6,459 nucleotides of DNA from Bryobacterales bacterium (GTDB taxonomy: Bacteria > Acidobacteriota > Terriglobia > Bryobacterales > Bryobacteraceae): NCBI GenBank assembly GCA_003164075.1, contig PLRZ01000128.1:3620-10078 (forward strand). The letters run 5' to 3'. Position numbers and translations under genes: made by a program. Below, one piece after another: positions 1 to 6,267 of the stretch (positions are counted from its first letter, which is position 1; each line of letters begins with the position of its first letter). The notes beneath the pieces were generated by a model. The model was given only the letters and a program-made list of their open reading frames with translations, did no database searches and was not told the origin of the DNA.

Positions 1-3000
1 CTGGACATCGCCCAGGCGCTGTACGAGCGCCACAAGCTCATCAGCTATCCGCGCACCGATAGCCGCCACCTCTCGCAGGACGTCGCGCGAACGCTCCCCG
101 GCATTGTCGACGCCATCGCGGCCCCGTATCGCCAGCAACTGGCGCCCGGCACCGGCGAGCGTCCCCTGGGCCGCAGGTTCGTGGACGATTCCAAAGTCAC
201 CGACCACCATGCCATTATTCCCACCACGGTGTCGCCCGAGAAGGTGTCGCTCATGCCCGAGGAGCGCAAGATTTACGATCTGATTTGCCGCCGCCTGCTG
301 AGCGCCTGGCATGAGGATCACATCTGCTCGGTCACCACCGTGATCACGGCCGTCCGCAACCCCGGCGTGGTCGACCGCTACCACACCACCGGCAGCGAGG
401 TGCGGCAAGTGGGGTGGAAAGTGCTCGACCTCGCGCCCGCCGCGAAGCCGCCCAAGGCCAAACCCGGCGCCGAAGATCCCCGTGCGGAGCAGGCGCTGCC
501 ATCGGGCCTTGCCAAAGATCAGCCGCAAGACGTGGTGGATGTCGAGGTTCTCAAGAAGAAGACCCGCGCGCCCAAACGCCTCACCGAAGGAACTCTGCTC
601 ACCGCCATGGAGACGGCCGGCAAGACGCTCGACGAAAAAGAACTCTCCGACGCCATGAAGGAGACCGGTCTGGGAACGCCGGCCACCCGCGCGGCCATTA
701 TCGAAGTGCTGCTCAAACGCGAGTACATCGTGCGCGAGGGCAAGAACCTGGTCGCCACCGACAAAGGCATACGGCTGATCGAGGTGGTGCATCCCGAAGT
801 CAAGAGTCCGGCGATGACGGGCCAGTGGGAGGCGTATCTCCATCGCATCCAGCGCGGGTCGGCGCAACTGGCGCCATTTCTGAAAGGCATTGAAGATTAC
901 GTTACCGAGGTGGTGGGCAAAGTGGCGCAAACTCCCGCCGTTCCCCGATCCACCGTCGAGGCCGCTCCCAGCGCGGCGCCTGTCAACAAGCCTGAGCCCA
1001 CCCGCTACACCGGTACGCCGCAGGAATTGCTGCGCAACGCGTTCGGCTTCGAACAGTTCCGGGCCAACCAGGAAGCCGTTTGCCGCGCGGTGATCGACGG
1101 TCAGGACGCGCTCCTAGTGATGCCCACGGGCGCCGGGAAATCGCTGTGCTACCAGTTGCCCGGAATCGCGCGCGGCGGGACCACCCTGGTCATCAGTCCT
1201 CTCATCGCGCTCATGGAGGACCAGGCGGCCAAACTGCGCGAACGCGGCCTGGCGGTGGAGCGCATTCATTCCGGCCGCGACCGCGCGGCGGCGCGCCAGG
1301 CCTGCATCGACTATCTCAACGGCAATCTGCAATTCCTTTTCATCGCACCTGAACGCCTGCGCGTTCCCGGCTTCCCCGAAATGCTGGCCAAGCGCAAGCC
1401 CAGCCTGATCGCCATCGACGAAGCGCACTGCATTTCCCAATGGGGGCACGATTTCCGGCCCGACTATCGCATGCTCGGGCAATACCTGCCCACGCTTCGC
1501 CCCGCGCCGGTGATCGCCATGACCGCGACCGCGACTCCACTGGTGCAAGACGATATCGCCGAGCAGTTGGGGCTGGAACAGGCGTCCCGCTTCATCCACG
1601 GCTTTCGTCGCGACAACCTCGCCGTCGAAGTGATCGAGGTGCCGCCGTCGCAGCGGCCGGCGCTGGTCGGCGAGCTGTTGCAGGACCCCGCGCGCCGGCC
1701 AGCCATTGTCTACGCGCCCACCAGGGCGCAGGCCACCAGCCTGGCCGCTGAATTGGAGGCGCACTTCCCATGCGCCGCCTACCATGCCGGGCTGGATGCG
1801 GACCGCCGCAAGCGAGTCCAGGAGCAGTTTCTGGCCGGCCGGATCGAAGTGATGGTGGCCACCATCGCGTTCGGCATGGGCATCGACAAGCCCGACGTGC
1901 GCACCGTGATCCACACCGCGCTGCCGGGGAGTCTGGAGGCATATTACCAGGAGATTGGCCGCGCCGGGCGCGACGGCGAGCCCAGCCGCACCATCCTCAT
2001 GCACTCCTACGCCGACCGCCGCACCCACGATTATTTCTTCGAGCGCGACTACCCGGATGTGACCGTGCTGGACAGCATCTTCGCGCGGCTGGGCGCGGAG
2101 CCGCAAGAGAAGGCGGCGCTGCAGCGGCAGTCGCGTATGGGCGAGGATGCTTTCGATAAGGCTCTGGAGAAGCTGTGGATCCACGGCGGCGCGGTAGTGG
2201 ATTTTGCGGAAAACGTCACCCGCGGGCAGGACCATTGGCGCGAAACCTATGTCGCTCAGGGAAAACAGAAACAGCAGCAGTTGGACCTGATGCTGCGCTT
2301 CGCCGAGAGCAACGAGTGCCGCATGGCCGCGCTGGTGCGCCATTTCGGCGACTTCGCGGGCGCCCGCCAGCCCTGCGGCATTTGCGATTTCTGCGCACCT
2401 TCCGAATGCGCCGGGCAACAGTTCCGCGCCGCCACCGCGGACGAACGCGCCACCGCGCTGGCGGTGATGGCGGCGCTCCGCAGGGGCGGGAAATCCACCG
2501 GCCGGCTGCACACCGAACTCCATCCGGATGGCGGCGTCACCCGCGACGCGTTTGAGGAACTGCTCGGCGCCATGGCGCGCGCCGGCCTGGTGCGTCTCAC
2601 CGGCGAGGTCTTCGAAAAAGACGGCAAGAGCATCCCGTACCGCAAGGCCAGCCTGCTCGACGATCGCGAGAGTTTCGAAATCCTCATGAAATTGGACGTG
2701 GAGCCGGTGTCGAAAGGCCGCAAACGCAAGAAGAAAGCCACGGCTTCCGGCAAGCGCAAGCGGGCCGGGAAGATGCCGGCCGCGGCCGCCGCTCCCCACG
2801 CCGCCGCTCCCCATACGGGCGCTCCCCATACGGGCGTCGAAACGGCGCTTCGAAACTGGCGGCTGGCCGAAGCCAAGCGCCACGGCGTTCCGGCGTTCCG
2901 CATCTTCAGCGATCGGGCGTTGCAAGCCATGGCGACCACTCGCCCGGGCACGGCTGCCGAGTTGCTTGCCATTCCCGGCATCGGGATCAGCACCGTGGAG

Positions 3001-3048
3001 AAGTACGGTGCGCAGCTCTATCGGTTATTGCATGAGGGCAGGGGGTGA
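1..3048 (+). CDS. topB-recQ: Topoisomerase III (type IA) - RecQ helicase fusion, 5' partial
   Basis: The frame is open from base 1, so the N-terminal Toprim part lies outside; residues are counted from base 1. Topoisomerase part: catalytic tyrosine Y16 in ISYPRTDS (14-21), VTDHHAIIPT (66-75), GWKVL (138-142), APKRLTE (190-196), GLGTPATRA (223-231), MTGQWE (272-277); it ends near 308 with no zinc fingers. After a Pro/Ala-rich linker of about 30 residues comes RecQ: motif 0 (348-357), Walker A with K380, DEAH 473-476 followed by the aromatic-rich loop, TATAT 508-512, FGMGIDKPD 624-632, QEIGRAGRDG 650-659. The zinc site is C773, C792, C795, C798; a winged-helix-like part spans about 812-890; a basic linker spans 905-924; HRDC spans about 949-1012. 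All helicase motifs are intact, with no frameshift. By family knowledge it should pass and unwind DNA strands in recombination intermediates in the cytoplasm. With a normal Topo III N-terminus the whole protein would be about 1300 residues (inference). Confidence 0.95.
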   Translation: MDIAQALYERHKLISYPRTDSRHLSQDVARTLPGIVDAIAAPYRQQLAPGTGERPLGRRFVDDSKVTDHHAIIPTTVSPEKVSLMPEERKIYDLICRRLLSAWHEDHICSVTTVITAVRNPGVVDRYHTTGSEVRQVGWKVLDLAPAAKPPKAKPGAEDPRAEQALPSGLAKDQPQDVVDVEVLKKKTRAPKRLTEGTLLTAMETAGKTLDEKELSDAMKETGLGTPATRAAIIEVLLKREYIVREGKNLVATDKGIRLIEVVHPEVKSPAMTGQWEAYLHRIQRGSAQLAPFLKGIEDYVTEVVGKVAQTPAVPRSTVEAAPSAAPVNKPEPTRYTGTPQELLRNAFGFEQFRANQEAVCRAVIDGQDALLVMPTGAGKSLCYQLPGIARGGTTLVISPLIALMEDQAAKLRERGLAVERIHSGRDRAAARQACIDYLNGNLQFLFIAPERLRVPGFPEMLAKRKPSLIAIDEAHCISQWGHDFRPDYRMLGQYLPTLRPAPVIAMTATATPLVQDDIAEQLGLEQASRFIHGFRRDNLAVEVIEVPPSQRPALVGELLQDPARRPAIVYAPTRAQATSLAAELEAHFPCAAYHAGLDADRRKRVQEQFLAGRIEVMVATIAFGMGIDKPDVRTVIHTALPGSLEAYYQEIGRAGRDGEPSRTILMHSYADRRTHDYFFERDYPDVTVLDSIFARLGAEPQEKAALQRQSRMGEDAFDKALEKLWIHGGAVVDFAENVTRGQDHWRETYVAQGKQKQQQLDLMLRFAESNECRMAALVRHFGDFAGARQPCGICDFCAPSECAGQQFRAATADERATALAVMAALRRGGKSTGRLHTELHPDGGVTRDAFEELLGAMARAGLVRLTGEVFEKDGKSIPYRKASLLDDRESFEILMKLDVEPVSKGRKRKKKATASGKRKRAGKMPAAAAAPHAAAPHTGAPHTGVETALRNWRLAEAKRHGVPAFRIFSDRALQAMATTRPGTAAELLAIPGIGISTVEKYGAQLYRLLHEGRG
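2791..2835 (+). repeat. In-frame tandem repeat, three 15-bp units, in the RecQ-HRDC linker
   Basis: Three consecutive 15-bp units start at 2791, 2806 and 2821. Units 2 and 3 are identical (gctccccatacgggc); unit 1 matches them at 11 of 15 positions. They encode APHAA, APHTG, APHTG. They sit just after the lysine/arginine-rich stretch and before HRDC, so unit-number change would alter linker length without breaking the frame. Confidence 0.9.
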
Positions 3049-3080
3049 TGAGGTCGCCCCGCAATTTCGGGCGGTTCTCG

Positions 3081-3105
3081 GTGGGGCAGGCGGTGCTCGC
3101 CTGCC
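3081..3105. repeat. Left arm of 25-bp inverted repeat, hairpin-forming (REP-like)
   Basis: This 25-bp stretch is the exact reverse complement of 3291-3315. It is itself an imperfect hairpin: gggcaggcg, loop gtgct, cgcctgccc. It lies 32 bp after the topoisomerase-helicase stop codon and 11 bp outside the terminal repeat of the element at 3117-3277. Confidence 0.85.
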
Positions 3106-3116
3106 CTCTATCCTGT

Positions 3117-3277
3117 TTCTGTCGCGAAACTCACTTCGGGTGGCAAGGAACGCTTGCTGACGGGGTGCCCTCTGGGCCGGGCTCGGAAAACGCCGCGACG
3201 ATTCCACGGGACTTGTTACCGAGCCGCGACCGCCAGGGAGCGGTGCTGCTCCTCCGCATGGCAGTTTCGCGACAGAA
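3117..3277. repeat. MITE-like repeat element, copy 1 (161 bp, 15-bp TIRs)
   Basis: The ends are perfect 15-bp inverted repeats, ttctgtcgcgaaact at 3117-3131 and its complement at 3263-3277. The interior holds no credible gene. Bases 3181-3244 match 6171-6234 at 63 of 64 positions (only 3199 differs), and 3141-3160 match 6143-6162 at 18 of 20. A small stem (gcaag, loop gaacg, cttgc) occurs near the left end and is kept in the second copy. A non-autonomous mobile repeat is the best reading; no transposase is in the window. Confidence 0.8.
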
Positions 3278-3286
3278 GCCAGCTCG

Positions 3287-3315
3287 GTGGGGCAGGCGAG
3301 CACCGCCTGCCCCAC
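3287..3315. repeat. Perfect GC-rich hairpin, right arm of 25-bp inverted repeat
   Basis: A perfect stem with 12-bp arms (gtggggcaggcg and cgcctgccccac) and the 5-base loop agcac. Bases 3291-3315 are the exact reverse complement of 3081-3105. Lying between two convergent genes it could slow or stop transcription, but there is no T-run on either side, so it is not a standard intrinsic terminator. A REP-type repeat is the better label. Confidence 0.8.
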
Positions 3316-3385
3316 TCCGGGCTTTCCAAAAATTCCATGAGATCAGGAGTCTCCACACGTCTACGGAGGAATGTACGCGCCAACT

Positions 3386-3901
3386 CTACTGCGGAAGCGG
3401 CTGCTGCAGCACGGTTCGAACCGCGGGCGGCAACTTGTCGGAGTTCGCCAGCAGGAGACTCACCTGCCACATTTGCTCGGGAGTCAACGAACCGTTGAAC
3501 CCGGGCATTCCCGTGAGCCGGATGCCGTTGGCGACCTTCCAGTAAGTCTCGCCTGCCGGATCGTCGGAGACGCCTTTGCCCGTAAAAAGGTCGGGCGGTT
3601 TTGGGAACTCGCCCCTGGCGATGGTCGTCGTCTCCTGGCCCGGCAAGCCGTGGCAGACAGCGCAGTTGACCCGGTAGATGCGTGCCCCCGCTGTGAAGGC
3701 TTCATCCGACAACGGAATCGGCGACGATGCCGGCGCCTCTTTGCGGACCCGCGCATTCAGCGCCATTTGCGCGATCAGTTTCTCGAACGGCAGAGGCGCG
3801 GAAGCAGTCGCAACCGGGGCCTTCCCCAGTGCGAGGTAGCTGAACGCTCCGCCTACGATCAAAACGATCGCGGCCACGAACCCGAAAACGAATTGCTTCA
3901 T
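3386..3901 (-). CDS. Membrane-anchored monohaem c-type cytochrome
   Basis: 171 residues, starting at ATG 3901 and ending with TAG at 3386-3388. The start is supported by a G-run (3909-3913) seven bases upstream. Residues 4-24 form one hydrophobic segment with no clear cleavage site, so the protein is probably tethered to the inner membrane with its haem domain in the periplasm. C80-A-V-C83-H84 is the haem c attachment site and M132 in GMPGF is the likely sixth iron ligand, the normal order for a class I cytochrome c. A Pro/Ala-rich spacer (28-38) separates anchor and domain. It is divergent from the dihaem peroxidase, starts 48 bp away, and could pass electrons to it; that partnership is inferred from position. 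The frame stays open far upstream of 3901, but that part is antisense to the peroxidase and looks like no cytochrome. Confidence 0.9.
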   Translation of the reverse strand: MKQFVFGFVAAIVLIVGGAFSYLALGKAPVATASAPLPFEKLIAQMALNARVRKEAPASSPIPLSDEAFTAGARIYRVNCAVCHGLPGQETTTIARGEFPKPPDLFTGKGVSDDPAGETYWKVANGIRLTGMPGFNGSLTPEQMWQVSLLLANSDKLPPAVRTVLQQPLPQ

Positions 3902-3979
3902 GTTGTTTCCCCCATCCGAGCCCTTCAACTTGAGACAATAGGTAAGATCTTGCTGACTGCACTCCGCAAACGCATTATA
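3902..3979. promoter_or_regulatory. Divergent start region between cytochrome c and peroxidase
   Basis: Only 48 bp (3902-3949) separate the two start codons. A perfect TATAAT lies on the minus strand at 3979-3974, inside the first codons of the peroxidase, and could serve the cytochrome gene with a 5' leader of roughly 65 bases; its -35 region is poor. On the plus strand, AGG at 3940-3942 is a ribosome binding site seven bases before the TTG at 3950. Promoter assignment is tentative. Confidence 0.4.
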
Positions 3980-4984
3980 CGGCAACCCGGTGCGAACTTT
4001 CTTCTGGCGATCGCCTTGATCGCGCCGGGCAATCTGCCTGCCCAGCCGCCCCCCAAGCCCCCACTGGGATTGCCGCCGGTGCTCTGGCCGGCCGATAACC
4101 CATACTCGGCCGCCCGCGTCGAACTGGGACGCTATCTGTTCTTCGATCCCCGTCTTTCGGCCGATGGAAGCGTCTCCTGCGCCACTTGCCATCCTCCCGA
4201 TCACGCGTTTGCGGGCGGCGAACCTCCTCCGTTCGGCGTCACGGGCAAGCCGCTCCGGCGGCGCGCGCCCACTTTGATTAATCGAGCCTACGGGCGAAGC
4301 CAGTTCTACGATGGACGCGCGGCCATGCTGGAAGACCAAGTCCTGGGTCCGGTCACCAACGTCGACGAGATGGGCGCCACGCCACAAGCGGCGGCCGAAG
4401 CCATATCGAAGGTCGCGGGCTATGGTTCGCTGTTCGAGCGGGCATTCGGCGATGCCAAGGTCACTTTCGAGCGGATCACGAAAGCCATCGCGTCCTTCGA
4501 GCGGACGATTCTCTCCGGCAACTCGCCGTACGACCGTTCCCTGAATGGGGACAAACAAGCGCTGAGTCCCGCGGCAAAACGGGGCCAGCAGATCTTCGAG
4601 CGCACCGGCGAATGTACCGAATGTCACAACGGCGACAACTTCACTAATGAGAAATTCGCCAGTCTGGGCGTCGATCCGAAAGTCCAGGCGCCCGACTTAG
4701 GGCTATTCGAAATCACCCGGAAGCGGCGCGACGAAGGGAAGTTCAAGGTGCCCACGCTTCGCGAGGTAGCCCATACCGGTCCGTACATGCACGACCGCCG
4801 GTTTGCGACCCTGGATGAGGTGCTGGAGTTCTATCGCAAGGGCGGACAGCCGGGTCCGCAACTCGATTCGCGCATCGCGCCCTTCTTTCTGGATGCGCCG
4901 GCAAAGGCGGACTTGCTGGCCTTCCTCGAGTCGCTCAGCGGCGAGGGCTGGCAACAGATCCAAGCGCCGCCACGGCTGCCCTGA
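3950..4984 (+). CDS. Dihaem cytochrome c peroxidase (MauG/CcpA family), secreted
   Basis: 344 residues if started at TTG 3950, which I choose because AGG lies seven bases upstream and the start yields a proper signal peptide: basic n-region (R6 K7 R8, R11), hydrophobic core FLLAIALIA (17-25), likely cleavage after A31. No in-frame ATG fits. Two haem c sites are visible, C77-A-T-C80-H81 and C222-T-E-C225-H226, about 145 residues apart as in bacterial dihaem peroxidases. Other family marks are ELGRYLFFDPRLS before the first haem, RRAPTLINRAY and FYDGRA between the haems, and PTLREVAHTGPYMHD with M280 near the end. The family reduces hydrogen peroxide to water with electrons from small cytochromes, or acts as a MauG-like oxidase; the sequence alone does not decide. 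The adjacent divergent cytochrome c is a plausible donor. The stop codon abuts that of the next gene. Confidence 0.93.
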   Translation: MLTALRKRIIRQPGANFLLAIALIAPGNLPAQPPPKPPLGLPPVLWPADNPYSAARVELGRYLFFDPRLSADGSVSCATCHPPDHAFAGGEPPPFGVTGKPLRRRAPTLINRAYGRSQFYDGRAAMLEDQVLGPVTNVDEMGATPQAAAEAISKVAGYGSLFERAFGDAKVTFERITKAIASFERTILSGNSPYDRSLNGDKQALSPAAKRGQQIFERTGECTECHNGDNFTNEKFASLGVDPKVQAPDLGLFEITRKRRDEGKFKVPTLREVAHTGPYMHDRRFATLDEVLEFYRKGGQPGPQLDSRIAPFFLDAPAKADLLAFLESLSGEGWQQIQAPPRLP

Positions 4985-5761
4985 CTATCTTGACCCCAGC
5001 TTGAGACGCCGGCCGATAATCATCTTGATCAGGAAATGATCGGTGCTGCCGGTCAGGCCGAAGCCCGGAGCGAAGTTGAATTCCCAGTTAGGTCCGAGAT
5101 TCAGGTCGAGCGCGGGGAAAATCGCCTGGATCTGCTGGTGCAAGGGATCGAAGCCGGTGAGCGAGCCCAGGTCGCCGTAATACTCGATGCCCATGGTGAC
5201 TTTCTTGGTGACGTCGTAGCTCGCCTTGAAATTGGGCGCGAACGTGACCCCCTGGTGCACGCTCAACCCGTGAAAGGAACGTTCCAGGGCGGGATTGAAT
5301 CCCAGGTACCACTTATCTATTTGCTTATCGACAATGGGCCGGATTTCCCACGTCCAGGTATCCGGCGAGTAAGAGCGGCGTTGGTAGCCGATCTCCGTCG
5401 ACAGACTTACGCTCACCGGCCAGTGCCAGTCCTCCGGAATGCGGACGCGCGGGCGAATATGGTCTCCCACCCATTGGTAGCCTTCACTCGCCCGATAACT
5501 TGTAAATACATAGAACCCGATTTCAAACCAGCTCGTGAAGCCTTGCGTGATCTCGAGAGTTTCGTGCAGGGCGTGCTCGTCGGGACGGACTCCATCCACG
5601 GCGGTCTTCGATCCTTCGAAGGTGAAGTTCGAATGCAACTCCACCATGGTGCGGGAGGGAGGGACAAGCTCGCTCCCGTACACCTGTACTTCATAATTGC
5701 CTTGCGCCAGCAGAGCGCCACAGCCACCGGCCAACACCAGTAGCGTTCGGAGAATGGTCAA
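4985..5761 (-). CDS. Secreted beta-rich protein, probable outer-membrane barrel
   Basis: 258 residues, starting at TTG 5761 and ending with TAG at 4987-4985. The TTG is supported by GAGGTG five bases upstream and by the signal peptide it gives (hydrophobic 3-18, likely cut after the A of ALLAQG). The mature part shows alternating polar and hydrophobic stretches with many aromatic residues (WFEIGFYVF, WHWPVSVSLSTEIGYQ, VTMGIEYYGDLG), short turns rich in D, N and G, and a last strand near the C-terminus. This resembles small outer-membrane barrels annotated as putative transporters or MetA-like proteins (Phenol_MetA_deg type), but I recognise no diagnostic motif and give no function. It ends in Arg rather than the usual aromatic residue. 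It lies tail to tail with the peroxidase. Confidence 0.8.
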   Translation of the reverse strand: MTILRTLLVLAGGCGALLAQGNYEVQVYGSELVPPSRTMVELHSNFTFEGSKTAVDGVRPDEHALHETLEITQGFTSWFEIGFYVFTSYRASEGYQWVGDHIRPRVRIPEDWHWPVSVSLSTEIGYQRRSYSPDTWTWEIRPIVDKQIDKWYLGFNPALERSFHGLSVHQGVTFAPNFKASYDVTKKVTMGIEYYGDLGSLTGFDPLHQQIQAIFPALDLNLGPNWEFNFAPGFGLTGSTDHFLIKMIIGRRLKLGSR

Positions 5762-5862
5762 GCGAACACCTCGTTCCTGTTTTTTTGGCGAAAGAGAAAG
5801 TGTACCAGTGTTTTTGACGCTGCCGCAGGAAGCTCGTCTCCGATCGACGGCTCCCTCGCGGG

Positions 5863-5939
5863 GCGCCCTCTGTGCCCGGCTCTGTAAACACTTACAAAAA
5901 CTGAAGCGCCATTCCGAGCCGCGACCGCCAGGGAGCGGT
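5863..5939. repeat. Diverged third copy of the repeat core, no left TIR
   Basis: Bases 5863-5889 match 3165-3191 of copy 1 at 22 of 27 positions, and 5914-5939 are identical to 3219-3244 and 6209-6234 (26 bp). The part between has diverged. The total span (77 bp) is close to the 80 bp of the same part in copy 1, so it is the same element family. No left terminal repeat is visible, and the terminal repeat that follows at 5951 points the opposite way. Confidence 0.7.
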
Positions 5940-5950
5940 TCCTAGCTGGT

Positions 5951-6267
5951 TTCTGTCGCGAAACTGCCTTCAACCTAAAAGCGGCGGTTGACTGCCGGCG
6001 TTGCCGGCAAGTCCGAGACCCGTATGGGTCTCCAACTGCCGCGCAGTTCACCCGTTGGGTGACAACTGCTGTTTCTGCAAGCACTTGGGGCTAAAGAGGA
6101 AGCTTGTGTGGCGGCCTGTCAACCGCCGTTTTTAGGTTCAAATGGCAAGGACCGCTTGCTGGCGCGCGCGGCTCGGAAAACGCCGCGATGATTCCACGGG
6201 ACTTGTTACCGAGCCGCGACCGCCAGGGAGCGGTTTTGCCGTTACGAGCCGGAGTTTCGCGACAGAA
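5951..6267. repeat. MITE-like repeat element, copy 2 (317 bp), interrupted
   Basis: It has the same perfect 15-bp terminal inverted repeats as copy 1, at 5951-5965 and 6253-6267. Bases 6171-6234 match copy 1 at 63 of 64 positions. Just inside the left end the copy is interrupted by a hairpin-rich segment (about 5973-6136). If that segment is skipped, the flanks align with the continuous sequence of copy 1 at 3131-3150. The left end with its outer flank (5941-5968) also matches the inverted right end of copy 1 (3260-3287) at 26 of 28 positions, so the true terminal repeat reaches past the 15 bp. The right end lies 45 bp before the dehydrogenase start. Confidence 0.8.
5972..6138. repeat. Nested insertion with 21-bp inverted repeats and serial hairpins
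   Basis: The ends are 21-bp inverted repeats (5972-5992 and 6118-6138) matching at 20 of 21 positions. Inside are three stems in a row: tgccggc/gccggca with loop gtt (5993-6009), gagaccc/gggtctc with loop gtat (6015-6032), and cagt+tcaccc/gggtga+actg with loop gtt and a two-base bulge (6044-6068). A weaker fourth stem is caagc/gcttg (6078-6082 with 6102-6106). TTCA occurs directly at both borders (5969-5972 and 6137-6140), as a short target duplication would. There is no open reading frame of note. It may be a small mobile repeat or a structured RNA; the sequence does not decide. Confidence 0.7.

Noticed and set aside
1114..2925. 603-residue minus-strand open frame within the helicase
   Set aside because: A shadow frame typical of GC-rich coding DNA; the plus strand encodes an unbroken RecQ and the minus product has no recognisable domain.
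181..3048. GTG at 181 as the start of the topoisomerase-helicase gene
   Set aside because: The frame is open back to base 1 and encodes the topoisomerase catalytic tyrosine motif (ISYPRTDS) upstream of it, so 181 is internal.
3049..3385. CRISPR array
   Set aside because: The repeats are few, inverted and unequally spaced, with no regular spacer pattern and no cas gene.
3371..3949. Plus-strand ATG at 3371 as the peroxidase start, giving 537 residues
   Set aside because: The added part is antisense to the cytochrome c gene, resembles nothing, and would bury the signal peptide; GGAGGA lies too close to the ATG to be a normal ribosome binding site.
3902..4627. Long minus-strand extension of the cytochrome c frame (413 residues)
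   Set aside because: It is antisense to the peroxidase haem domains, while ATG 3901 has its own ribosome binding site and membrane anchor.
5036..5743. Plus-strand 235-residue frame antisense to the barrel gene
   Set aside because: The minus frame has a good ribosome binding site, a signal peptide and beta-strand patterning; the plus product has none of these.
6134..6145. tRNA T-arm-like string ggttcaaat
   Set aside because: There is no acceptor, anticodon or D stem around it, and the string spans the junction of the nested repeat.
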